From a candidate division NC10 bacterium CSP1-5 (GTDB lineage Bacteria > Methylomirabilota > Methylomirabilia > Methylomirabilales > CSP1-5): a DNA stretch of 64,000 nt. The stretch spans positions 1,129 to 65,128 of the forward strand of contig LDXR01000003.1 of NCBI GenBank assembly GCA_001443495.1, read 5' to 3'. The translations under genes and the position numbers were made by a program. Under the pieces are notes generated by a model. The model ran no database searches and was not told the origin of the DNA. It saw nothing but the letters and a program-made list of their open reading frames with translations. Positions within the stretch are counted from its first letter, which is position 1. The number at the start of each line of letters is the position of its first letter. Shown here piece after piece: positions 17,720 to 26,012 of the stretch.

Positions 17720-20016
17720 AACTCTTCCCTTTTTTCAAAAACGTCTTCACCGTTCTTTACCGCATCAAGAGCTATATTTGAGATTTCCGGTCGCATAAAC
17801 CAGCTAGGGGGCCTCTCTCCTCTCAACAACATTGCTCTAGCGTGTGAGCCACTTATTATGCGTAGCTTATCGCTTTCCTCATGATGAGCGAATTTACCGT
17901 TTTCCTCTACATATCTATTCAATTTTCTTGAATAGAAAATCTCATTGAATTTAACTATCTCAATTCCCAAATCGGGAAAGTTATCGAATATTCTGTGGGA
18001 GGCATACGGGTCATAATAATCGGCAACGCCTGTATGGTCCCGGCCAATAATGAAGTGACTGCATCCAAAATTCTTTCGACACAGGGCGGTAAATACAGCT
18101 TCTCTGGGGCCCGCATACCTTGAGAATGTCGCAAACGCAGCGAGTACAACCTTTTCTTTCGGGTAAAAACGTTCTATTATTTTCTCATAGCTTTTGATAA
18201 TGTACTCAGGCTTGAAATCTCCGGGTTTCTTCTTGCCGACTAGCGGCTGCACAAGAAGGCCATCGCAATGTTTGTCTGCCAGTGCTTTTAACTGCATAAA
18301 TTCATGGCCCCTATGCGGCACATTTCGCGTATGGAAACCAAGCACCTTGGACCAGCCTCTGTCTTCAAACAGTCTCCGTAGTTGTTTTGGGGTTAGTTCA
18401 TATGCCCTTGTTTCTGATCTTCTACCTTTGATTAGATCTATTTGCCCGGCCAACAGAACTGGTTGCATCTCATGGACCATCCTTACTCCAGGATGGTCGC
18501 GGCAGTCAGTACCATACATCTGTTTTACCGTACCTTCCCTATCAATACGGTATTTGTCTTCTAGATGAAGGAGGGCCATCACTTCACCCTGGTCGTCCGT
18601 TAATCCCACGACTTCGCCAATTGATAATTTGTCTGCAATCTCCTCAGAGACATCCAAAACGATAGGGACCGGCCACACGATGCCATTGGCTAACCGCATG
18701 GCGCCTAAAACAGAGAGGAAATCTTCCTGGCCCATAAATCCTGCTAGCGGGCTGTAGGTACCGACAGAAATTTGTTCAACATCCATTTGCTTATTCTGGT
18801 CCAATTGTATTTTTGGGAGTAAGCCCAGGTAGCTTTTGTCCGGTGGATTGGCCAGGACACGATTTACCAACTTGCCGCCGTGGGGTCGAACTAGAGACGA
18901 CGATACATTTTCTAGGAGATAGTTTGAAGTTTCTAAGGATTCAATAAGACCATTTTCTCGGTGTTTAGGGTCAATCCCGTTGACGACTAATTCAGCGTGG
19001 TGAATTAACTTGTTTAGCATGTTAATACACTCAATCGGGTATTTTCCGATGGCGGTTTCAGCCGCCAACGTCAGTCCCAACGCACCATCAACAATGGTGT
19101 TTACAACATCGTGCACCTCTGCGCGCGTTGGTTTTTTTCTCTGAACCATTGTTTCTAATAGGTTGGTTGCAACAAAAACGCCCGTATTGTACCGGCGCGC
19201 CTTGTGCATAATTACTTTTTGGGTAAACGGTATCTTCTCCATTGGGATCTCTTTGCTTAGGTCACCCCGGTCGATCAGAATGAAATCTGATTTGTGAACA
19301 ATCTCATCGATATTCTCCAAGGCTTCCACACACTCTACCTTTGAAATGATTTTCATCTTACCTTGGGTGACCCTCCTAACCTCATCAATGGAGGCCCCAG
19401 ACCGGACGAAGGAGACGGCTATGTGGTCTATCCCCGCCTTTAAACCCAATTCAATGGCGTGGTAGTCTTTTGGCGATAAGGGGGGGAGTTGAAACTTCTT
19501 TTCAAAAACAGGATCGATCACGACTGCCTTATTTCTGCCAATTCGCCCACCGCTTATTGTCTTTGCGGTAACGTATCCCTTTGACGCGCTCGAAACGTCT
19601 GTAACGCGTAATATCAGCGTGTCAAAATCGACATAGATCAGATCTCCGACTTCCAGTTGTTCGACCACGTATCCCGGTCTTAGACAGAGTTTTCTTCTAT
19701 TGCCAGGGATATCTTCAGCATAAATGTCAACTACGTCGTTTGCTCTAAAATGAATGAGCTCCCTCTCTAAACTACCTGTCCTTACCTGAGATCCTTCGGT
19801 GTCGATAATGAAAGAGATGCCAACCCTTTTGGATAAACTCATGAAGTATTCCAGATCTTTTAGGCTTGAATGCGACATATTAACCCTGACAAAATCGACA
19901 TCTTTATCCTTCATTTTCCTCAAGTCTTGTTCAGTGTTCGTGGCCGGACCGAGGGTAACGATTATTTTTGTATGTCTTTTAGTCATAATGTGTGTTCCCA
20001 CGTCAATTATCTTCAT
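17716..20016 (-). CDS. Pyruvate kinase-ATP sulfurylase fusion protein
   Basis: This 766-residue protein joins two enzymes. Residues 12-345 are a pyruvate kinase A+B unit: RVNMSH (44-49), DTEG (72-75), RTG (79-81), SKVE (225-228, catalytic Lys226), DRGD (249-252), VATNLLETM (282-290) and PTRAE (296-300). The pyruvate kinase C domain is missing. Residues of about 375-750 are a complete ATP sulfurylase with GRDHTGVADYY (658-668) and ISGSHARAML (721-730). Its sulfate-site motif reads HTRNVPHRGH (562-571), with His where the family usually has Gln. Both halves therefore look active. One idea is that PEP-driven ATP regeneration is tied to sulfate activation, which is inference. A second, conventional Sat-CysC lies upstream. 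The gene is A+T-richer than its neighbours and starts an ATGA-coupled series. Confidence 0.9.
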   Translation of the reverse strand: MKIIDVGTHIMTKRHTKIIVTLGPATNTEQDLRKMKDKDVDFVRVNMSHSSLKDLEYFMSLSKRVGISFIIDTEGSQVRTGSLERELIHFRANDVVDIYAEDIPGNRRKLCLRPGYVVEQLEVGDLIYVDFDTLILRVTDVSSASKGYVTAKTISGGRIGRNKAVVIDPVFEKKFQLPPLSPKDYHAIELGLKAGIDHIAVSFVRSGASIDEVRRVTQGKMKIISKVECVEALENIDEIVHKSDFILIDRGDLSKEIPMEKIPFTQKVIMHKARRYNTGVFVATNLLETMVQRKKPTRAEVHDVVNTIVDGALGLTLAAETAIGKYPIECINMLNKLIHHAELVVNGIDPKHRENGLIESLETSNYLLENVSSSLVRPHGGKLVNRVLANPPDKSYLGLLPKIQLDQNKQMDVEQISVGTYSPLAGFMGQEDFLSVLGAMRLANGIVWPVPIVLDVSEEIADKLSIGEVVGLTDDQGEVMALLHLEDKYRIDREGTVKQMYGTDCRDHPGVRMVHEMQPVLLAGQIDLIKGRRSETRAYELTPKQLRRLFEDRGWSKVLGFHTRNVPHRGHEFMQLKALADKHCDGLLVQPLVGKKKPGDFKPEYIIKSYEKIIERFYPKEKVVLAAFATFSRYAGPREAVFTALCRKNFGCSHFIIGRDHTGVADYYDPYASHRIFDNFPDLGIEIVKFNEIFYSRKLNRYVEENGKFAHHEESDKLRIISGSHARAMLLRGERPPSWFMRPEISNIALDAVKNGEDVFEKREEL

Positions 20017-20044
20017 TTCTCTTTAGCCTTATGCGAGCAACCTC

Positions 20045-20082
20045 CTCCTCGATGCAATTGCGAGGAGAGCAGCATTCTCCTC
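20045..20082 (-). promoter_or_regulatory. Leader with two mutually exclusive hairpins before the PK-Sat gene
   Basis: Just upstream of the fusion gene the transcript contains GAGGAG, then CTCCTCG, then CGAGGAG. The middle arm can pair with either neighbour: with the first across a nine-base loop (20062-20067 with 20077-20082), or with the last across a nine-base loop (20045-20051 with 20061-20067). The two pairings exclude each other. The last arm is purine-rich and SD-like but lies about 29 bases or more before the ATG. A regulatory switch is possible; nothing in the sequence names a ligand. Confidence 0.35.
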
Positions 20083-20227
20083 TCGGCTATAATTGACGGT
20101 ATCTAAGGTGATTTCAGGACGATGACCGGTCTGCTCAATCGTGGAGGTACAAGGAGGGAAGGTATCCGAAATGTGCTTAGTTCTGCGCGCTTATCAGCAA
20201 TAGTTTATGATCACACTATGTAGCCAA

Positions 20228-21508
20228 TCACTCCTGGTCAGCAATTTTATATACGACTCTATCCCCATTTCTTGAGTCCTCAATCGAAAAATACAATTCA
20301 TCTGTGGTTTCATTCGACGAGCTTAGTAACGACACCTTATGAGTGGTTCCATTATACTCAATGATTTTGCTCCAGTTTCTTCCACCATTGACTGTATACA
20401 TTAGGAGAGACTTTGTATTAGCTGTGGAGAAAGGTAAATGCGCCCATATTTCATTAGCTTTTTTCGACTTCCTTTGGATCATATTATTTATCGGGCTTCT
20501 TCGATAAGGGTCAGGCACAATTCTTTCGGCAAAGTGCTTGCCATCTGTCGTTTCTACAATAAAATTGGTCCCGCCTTGATAATCTGTCCCAAACAATAGT
20601 TTGTCATCAGTTTCAACAATCGATGTATACCCTCCCATTTGGATATGAAACCTATTCACAGGTGTCATCTTAAGGTCTTTCACATCAACCGAGTTCACCG
20701 AATCGCTCATCCATAGCTTCTTTTTGTTATCACCGTCTGCGACAAATATCCTATTTAGCAATTTACTGTACTTGACGAGGTGAACGTGCTTGTTGATTCC
20801 TTGTTGAATCAAAAAGTCCGATTTATCCCACCTTTCTCCGTTATCAGAACTGTAATATAGGTATGCCAGTTTCCTCCAGCCCCTTTTGTCCCACACATTA
20901 CCATATTCCCCTATTATTAACGTCCTGTGCGGTGTTTCTGTCATTCCATTATTGTACCTGAACCAACTTTCCGACGAAGCCAACTCTAACGCTTTGGTGA
21001 ATGAGCCACCATTATCTGAACTTTTATAAACAGCTCCTCGTGCGCATACAAAGATTGTGTTGTGGGCGGAAATAAATATAGACTTGATCCGCTCGGGGAA
21101 TCGCGTCACAAGAATTATATGGTTTCCATTGTCGACGCTCTTATAGAGGTTTTTATCATCTGGATATAAACATCCAAAGATCTCTTTATTGCCCGTGATA
21201 AATAGAAGTTTCCAATTGTGCTCGGACCTAATAACGCTTAGGTCTCTGGTTGTGAGAAAATGATGTATTCTTGTGTTGAAATCGGGACCGGTCAATTTGT
21301 CATTGTCTAATGTGAATACGTCGCCATGATTGAATTGCAGATATTTCGATTTCGGGAACAATCTGAATCTGTGAAAGAACTCCCAAACCATAAATGAAAC
21401 GATTTCGCGAAACTTGCCATACCTATATATGTCGTGAGCAAATAAAAGTGGATTAATCACTTTCTTTTCAAATAGCGAAGAATGGCGTTTTGTTAATTCA
21501 CGCCCCAT
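20228..21508 (-). CDS. Asp-box / sialidase-like propeller protein without signal peptide
   Basis: This 426-residue protein has several degenerate Asp-box motifs (KSSDNGGSF, YSSDNGERW, ETTDGKHF, TVNGGRNW) and so is probably a beta-propeller of the BNR/sialidase-like type. No signal peptide is visible; the N-terminus is basic with a short hydrophobic patch (IVSFMVWEFFHRF). An AAAGGA site precedes the ATG at 21508. It is the most A+T-rich gene of the window, which points to recent acquisition. It sits between wza and the PK-Sat gene. Catalytic residues of true sialidases were not recognised. Its location and substrate are unknown. Confidence 0.75.
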   Translation of the reverse strand: MGRELTKRHSSLFEKKVINPLLFAHDIYRYGKFREIVSFMVWEFFHRFRLFPKSKYLQFNHGDVFTLDNDKLTGPDFNTRIHHFLTTRDLSVIRSEHNWKLLFITGNKEIFGCLYPDDKNLYKSVDNGNHIILVTRFPERIKSIFISAHNTIFVCARGAVYKSSDNGGSFTKALELASSESWFRYNNGMTETPHRTLIIGEYGNVWDKRGWRKLAYLYYSSDNGERWDKSDFLIQQGINKHVHLVKYSKLLNRIFVADGDNKKKLWMSDSVNSVDVKDLKMTPVNRFHIQMGGYTSIVETDDKLLFGTDYQGGTNFIVETTDGKHFAERIVPDPYRRSPINNMIQRKSKKANEIWAHLPFSTANTKSLLMYTVNGGRNWSKIIEYNGTTHKVSLLSSSNETTDELYFSIEDSRNGDRVVYKIADQE

Positions 21509-21723
21509 GACTATGGTCCTTTATTTGTGGCTGAATACTCTTCATTTGCTCCATCCAGCCATTCAGGGAATTCGTGCGCGGCCACTTATGACGCTGTACA
21601 AGGACCCGGGCTATCACGTAGTCCAGAATGACGCCGGGTATTATGCAATCACAACAGGTTAGTCTTTCTACCTATACAAGCACGGACTCCTTGTTATAGC
21701 CTGAACGGGAAAGCAGCAGCCAA

Positions 21724-22473
21724 TTATCTCCTCGTGTCCGGATTAATCTGATAGCCAAATCCTAGACTTATTCCCCGGTATAGGATCAGATCCTGAATAT
21801 ATTGTTTCACAAACAGGTTGGCCTGAGCGATCCAGGTCCTGGGTACGTAAACGATGTCCTGAGGCTGAAGCGGAAAGTCTCCTTCGGCACTTTCGGTGTC
21901 AAGCGCCTGGTCGAGGTCCACCCGGACCGGAATAGGACGGTTGTCCGGCCCTTTTCTGATGACTATCACGGCACCGGGTCTTGCTGTATCTTTAAATCCT
22001 CCTGCATTGATCACAGCTTGGAGGGCAGTCATGCCGAGCCCCAGATTTATGAGCCCAGGATTTCCAACCTCGCCGCCCACGTAAACCTGCCGACCTGTGA
22101 ATGTTCTGACGATGACGGTCACGGCAGGCTTTCTAAGCTCTTGGGCGTACCGCCGGGTGAGTTCCTCGTCCAACTGTGTTGCTGTCAATCCGGCTGCCTG
22201 AACGTCGTCAATCAACTGCAAAGAGATCTTTCCGTCCGGTCGCACCAAGACCGTTTCATTGAGCTCAGGATTGAAAAAGAATTTGATATCCATTTGATCC
22301 CCCGGATGGATACGATATTCGGCGGGATTCTTAGTCTCGGTGGATTCTAGGGCGGCCGTAGCCTGCTGGTTGAGCATAGCTCCCCGCGCAGCGCAGCCCA
22401 CGAGAAGAGGGGCCATCACTCCGAGAAAAGTTGTTGCCATAACGAAAACGTAAATCCTCTCTCGCCTTTTCAT
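21724..22473 (-). CDS. Polysaccharide export outer-membrane lipoprotein (Wza family)
   Basis: This protein of about 249 residues has a lipoprotein signal ending LLVGC, so the mature chain is probably lipid-anchored. The polysaccharide export domain starts at EYRIHPGDQMDIKFF, followed by a SLBB domain around RQVYVGGEVGNPGLINL and ALQAVINAGGF. It should form the outer-membrane exit channel with the Wzz-like protein. The frame opens at 22491, but GGAAGGAGAG lies between that codon and the ATG at 22473, so the later ATG is the better start. It is shorter than E. coli Wza (about 380), as in many PEP-CTERM-type and epsE-like clusters. Confidence 0.92.
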   Translation of the reverse strand: MKRRERIYVFVMATTFLGVMAPLLVGCAARGAMLNQQATAALESTETKNPAEYRIHPGDQMDIKFFFNPELNETVLVRPDGKISLQLIDDVQAAGLTATQLDEELTRRYAQELRKPAVTVIVRTFTGRQVYVGGEVGNPGLINLGLGMTALQAVINAGGFKDTARPGAVIVIRKGPDNRPIPVRVDLDQALDTESAEGDFPLQPQDIVYVPRTWIAQANLFVKQYIQDLILYRGISLGFGYQINPDTRR

Positions 22474-22628
22474 CGCCATCTCTCCTTCCATCCCCTTAAG
22501 GCCTCTTCACATTCTCTTGCTCGGTCCCATCATTCGCCTGGGCCGCAGGGGGTCTCGGCCTAGAAGGCAAGGACCAAGCGCGAGTGTCGCTCGGCTAACG
22601 ATCCGAAGACGAAAAGGGTTGACACCGC

Positions 22629-24461
22629 TCATTCCACGGTCACGCTTTTGGCAAGATTTCGGGGTTGATCGATGTCACAACCCTTATGTGCGGCGATGTA
22701 ATACGCGAGCAGATGGAGCGGCAGGGCCACCAGTAGCGGTTGAAGCCAGTGCAGCGCAGGAGGGATCGAGAGGATGACATCCGCCTGAGCGGCGATCTCG
22801 GTGTCTCCCGCCGTGGCCACGGCAACGACTATCCCGTCTCTGGCCTTAACCTCCTCGATGTTGGCAGACATCTTCTCATACGTTGGCCCTCTCGGCGTGA
22901 TCGCGACCACCGGCATCCGTTCATCGATCAAGGCTATAGGCCCGTGCTTCATCTCGCCCGCCGGGTATCCCTCGGCGTGAATGTAGGAGATTTCCTTGAG
23001 TTTCAGGGCCCCTTCGAGCGCCAGAGGGTAGTGAACCCCGCGTCCGAGATAGAGGAAGTCCCTAGCCGCGGCAAATCTGGTCGCCACTCGCTTGATCGCC
23101 TCGTGATGCTCAAGCATGCTCGCCATGAGATCGGGGATATCAGCCAGCGCCTTGAGAACGTTTCGCACCAGAGCCCGATCCGTGAAGCCTCGTGCCAGCC
23201 CGAGTTTCAGCGCCAGCAAGATGAGCGCGGTAAGCTGGGCAGTGAAGGCTTTCGTGGAGGCAACGCCGATCTCGAGGCCCGCACGAGTATAGAGGACCCC
23301 GTCCGCCTCCCGTGCGATGGAGCTTCCCACCACATTACAGATGGCAATACTGCGTGCCCCTTGGTCTTTCACCTCGCGGAGAGCCGCGAGAGTATCGGCC
23401 GTCTCGCCGGACTGGGAGATAGGGACGGCCAGGACTCGACCATCCAGAACGGGCTGCCGGTAACGGAACTCGGAAGCAACATCCACCTCGACCGGCAGCC
23501 GGGCGAAGGCCTCGACCAGATATTTGCCCACCATGGCGGCGTGGAGGGAGGTGCCGCAGGCAACAAAGCAGAGCCGATTCAGCCCCACGAGGTCCCGGTC
23601 CGGGATACCCAGCTCCGGAATCCGGATCTCTCCTGTCTCCAAGTCCGCCCGGTCCCGCATGCTGTTTCGGACGGCCTCTGGCTGCTCAAAGATCTCCTTG
23701 AGCATGAAATGGGCGAAGCCCCCCTTCTCAGCCGCCTCTCGGCCCCACGGGATGAAACACGAGGACCGTCGGACCGGAAGACCATCAAGGGCCTCTATGG
23801 TGACCGCCTCACGAGTCAGGACCGCAAGCTCTCCCTCCTCCAAGACCAGGATCTCCCGCGTCTCCCCGAGCAGCGCCGGGATGTCCGAGGCGAGGAAGAC
23901 CTCGCCATCGCCGATCCCGATAATCAGTGGAGAACTACCGCGTCGGACCGCCACCACCATCTCCGGGGTCTCCCCCGCAATGCAGGCGATGGCATAAGCG
24001 CCATGGAGTTCACGGGCAGCCAGCCGCACCGCCTCGGGTAGTCCGTCCTTCCGGTGCCGCTCGATCAAATGGGCGATCACCTCGGTGTCCGTCTCTGAAC
24101 GGAACCGATGCCCCTCCCGCCCGAGATCCTTGCGTAGCTCCCGATAGTTTTCGATGATGCCGTTATGGACGACGGCCAAGCTGGACCTGCAATCGACATG
24201 AGGGTGGGCGTTGGCGTCGGAGGGACGCCCATGGGTCGCCCAGCGCGTATGGGCGATTCCTACGTAACCGCGGGGGGAATCTTGCTGCAACACGGCCTCG
24301 AGCCGGCCGATCTTGCCCACCCTCTTTCGCACATCGAGGGCGGCGCCGTCGATCGTGGCGATGCCGGCAGAATCGTAGCCCCGGTACTCGAGACGACGCA
24401 GGGCGGGCAAGAGGACACCAACTGCCTGCCTAGGGCCAATGTAGCCAACGATACCGCACAT
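22629..24461 (-). CDS. glmS: Glutamine-fructose-6-phosphate aminotransferase (isomerizing)
   Basis: This 610-residue protein makes glucosamine-6-phosphate from fructose-6-phosphate and glutamine. The N-terminal glutaminase domain begins MCGIVGYIG with the catalytic Cys2 and LEYRGYDSAGIA. Two SIS domains follow (CGTSLHAAM, SQSGETADTL, STKAFTAQL), and the chain ends in DQPRNLAKSVTVE, the conserved C-terminal tail. Length is normal. It follows glmU on the same strand, so the pair supplies UDP-GlcNAc for the polymer and for cell wall and lipid A. A GAGAGG site lies 11 bases before the ATG. Confidence 0.98.
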   Translation of the reverse strand: MCGIVGYIGPRQAVGVLLPALRRLEYRGYDSAGIATIDGAALDVRKRVGKIGRLEAVLQQDSPRGYVGIAHTRWATHGRPSDANAHPHVDCRSSLAVVHNGIIENYRELRKDLGREGHRFRSETDTEVIAHLIERHRKDGLPEAVRLAARELHGAYAIACIAGETPEMVVAVRRGSSPLIIGIGDGEVFLASDIPALLGETREILVLEEGELAVLTREAVTIEALDGLPVRRSSCFIPWGREAAEKGGFAHFMLKEIFEQPEAVRNSMRDRADLETGEIRIPELGIPDRDLVGLNRLCFVACGTSLHAAMVGKYLVEAFARLPVEVDVASEFRYRQPVLDGRVLAVPISQSGETADTLAALREVKDQGARSIAICNVVGSSIAREADGVLYTRAGLEIGVASTKAFTAQLTALILLALKLGLARGFTDRALVRNVLKALADIPDLMASMLEHHEAIKRVATRFAAARDFLYLGRGVHYPLALEGALKLKEISYIHAEGYPAGEMKHGPIALIDERMPVVAITPRGPTYEKMSANIEEVKARDGIVVAVATAGDTEIAAQADVILSIPPALHWLQPLLVALPLHLLAYYIAAHKGCDIDQPRNLAKSVTVE

Positions 24462-24480
24462 CTGACTGGTATCCTCTCGT

Positions 24481-24515
24481 GATTGGTGATTGGTTAACGG
24501 TCAATGGTCAATGGT
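24481..24515. repeat. Five tandem heptamers between glmU and glmS
   Basis: The short gap between glmU and glmS consists of five consecutive seven-base units on the plus strand: GATTGGT, GATTGGT, TAACGGT, CAATGGT, CAATGGT. All end in GGT, and the outer pairs are identical. No function is evident; such short heptamer arrays can change length by slippage and may affect the glmS leader. Confidence 0.6.
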
Positions 24516-24517
24516 GA

Positions 24518-25990
24518 CTAGTCTTCGTCCGCCTTCGGCGGGGCCATGGCCTGCCGCTTCTGCCGGGTCGCGGTCGCCCGCCCCTCCTTGGTCACCTGGG
24601 GGGCGCGGCCAAATGCGACGGCATCGGGGGGGACCCGGTCGGTGATGGTGGAACCGGCGGCGATGATGGCCCCCTTTCCCACGTTGACCGGGGCGACGAG
24701 GTTGGTGTTGCTGCCGACAAAGACGTCATCCTCGATGAGGGTCTGGTGCTTGGCGAAGCCGTCGAAATTGCAGGTGATGGTCCCCGCTCCGATGTTGACC
24801 TTCGCCCCAAGGGTGGCATCTCCGATGTACGACAGATGCGGCACCTTGGACCCCTCCCCGATCACGGCCTTCTTCACCTCACAGAAATTCCCCACCTTCG
24901 CCTTCCTCTGCAACCGACTACCAGGCCGCAGATGGGCATACGGACCGATGATGCAGTCCGCGGCGACATCACTCTGGAGAATCACGGAACCGTCTAACAC
25001 CGTGACCCCGTCGCCGAGCTGGCTGTCCCGGAGCCGGCAGTGAGGGTAGAGGATGCAGCCGCTCCCGATTGTGGTCGTCCCCTCGAGAGTCACCCCCGGG
25101 TAGATCACGGTGTCGGAACCCACCTGGACAGTTGCATCGATGTACGTTGTGGTCGGATCCAGCAATGTCACGCCATTGGACATAAGGCGCTCATGGATCC
25201 GTTGCCTCAGGATGGCGGTGGCCTGGGCCAGCTCCGCTGGCGTGTTAATGCCCATCACCTCGATCGGATCGGCGACCGCAACGGCGTGGACCGGCATTCC
25301 CCACTTGGTGAAGACTTCGACCAACTGGCGGAGGGAAAACTCCTCCCTGCCGGGGGAGCGTGCGATCTCCCTCAGCGCTCCGAACAGGAGGGGGCGCGCA
25401 ATGCAGTAGCATCCCGTATTGACCTCGGTGATCTGTCGCTCGCGTGGCGTGGCCTCGATCTCATCCACAATGCACGTAGAGGGTCCGACCATGTCCCGCA
25501 GGATCCTGACGCGGCCGTTGGGTTCCGGAAGCGGGGCGGTGACGACCGTGGCAACCGCCCCCACCGTGTGATGAGTGTCGAGGAGCGCACGAATGGTCTT
25601 CTCCCTGAGCGGGGGGGTATCTCCCGAGAAAATTAGGACCGTCCCCCCAACATCCGTGACCATCGCTTCCGCCTGGAGCACCGCATGGACCATTCCGTTG
25701 GGGCCCCCGTGCTCCAAAAACTGGACGGCCTGCCCCGCTAGGGCCTCCTTCACCGCCACCGCCTCGAGTTCGGTGCCCGCCACCACGAAGACCCCGTGCG
25801 CTCCTAGCCGGAGGCACAGATTCACCGGGTAATAGATCATCGGCCGGCCCAGGACGGGGTGCAAGAGCTTGGAGTGCTCCGCCCCCATCCTTATCCCCTC
25901 CCCGGCGGCTAACACAATGGCGCAGAAGTTTGTCATCGGGTTTCGAACCTGCACTGAGGATGTGTTTCTTCCCAGGTACGATTTGGTCAT
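24518..25990 (-). CDS. glmU: Bifunctional GlmU: GlcN-1-P acetyltransferase / GlcNAc-1-P uridylyltransferase
   Basis: This protein of about 490 residues makes UDP-GlcNAc. The N-terminal pyrophosphorylase domain has LAAGEGIRMG and SKLLHPVLGRPMIYYP; the usual G-T-R-M reads G-I-R-M here. The C-terminal left-handed beta-helix has hexapeptide repeats and the acetyltransferase blocks LRPGS, VGNFCEVKKA, HLSYIGDA and NIGAGTITCNFDG. The frame opens at 26035, but this would overlap the upstream gene; the ATG at 25990 follows AAGGGGGGACG and is preferred. It lies between sat-cysC and glmS, consistent with nucleotide-sugar supply for an amino-sugar polymer. Confidence 0.96.
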   Translation of the reverse strand: MTKSYLGRNTSSVQVRNPMTNFCAIVLAAGEGIRMGAEHSKLLHPVLGRPMIYYPVNLCLRLGAHGVFVVAGTELEAVAVKEALAGQAVQFLEHGGPNGMVHAVLQAEAMVTDVGGTVLIFSGDTPPLREKTIRALLDTHHTVGAVATVVTAPLPEPNGRVRILRDMVGPSTCIVDEIEATPRERQITEVNTGCYCIARPLLFGALREIARSPGREEFSLRQLVEVFTKWGMPVHAVAVADPIEVMGINTPAELAQATAILRQRIHERLMSNGVTLLDPTTTYIDATVQVGSDTVIYPGVTLEGTTTIGSGCILYPHCRLRDSQLGDGVTVLDGSVILQSDVAADCIIGPYAHLRPGSRLQRKAKVGNFCEVKKAVIGEGSKVPHLSYIGDATLGAKVNIGAGTITCNFDGFAKHQTLIEDDVFVGSNTNLVAPVNVGKGAIIAAGSTITDRVPPDAVAFGRAPQVTKEGRATATRQKRQAMAPPKADED

Positions 25991-26012
25991 CGTCCCCCCT
26001 TCGGGTCTCATC

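Noticed and set aside
21509-21723. About 60 stop-free codons on the minus strand upstream of the Asp-box gene, read as a decayed coding remnant
   Set aside because: There is no good start codon or recognisable motif, and the length is within chance for this composition.
22740-24041. 433-codon open frame on the plus strand
   Set aside because: It lies fully opposite glmS, has no domain, and the minus frame is a clear GlmS.
25925-25960. GTTTCGAACC-like sequence resembling a tRNA T-arm
   Set aside because: It lies in the glmU coding region and no cloverleaf can be built around it.
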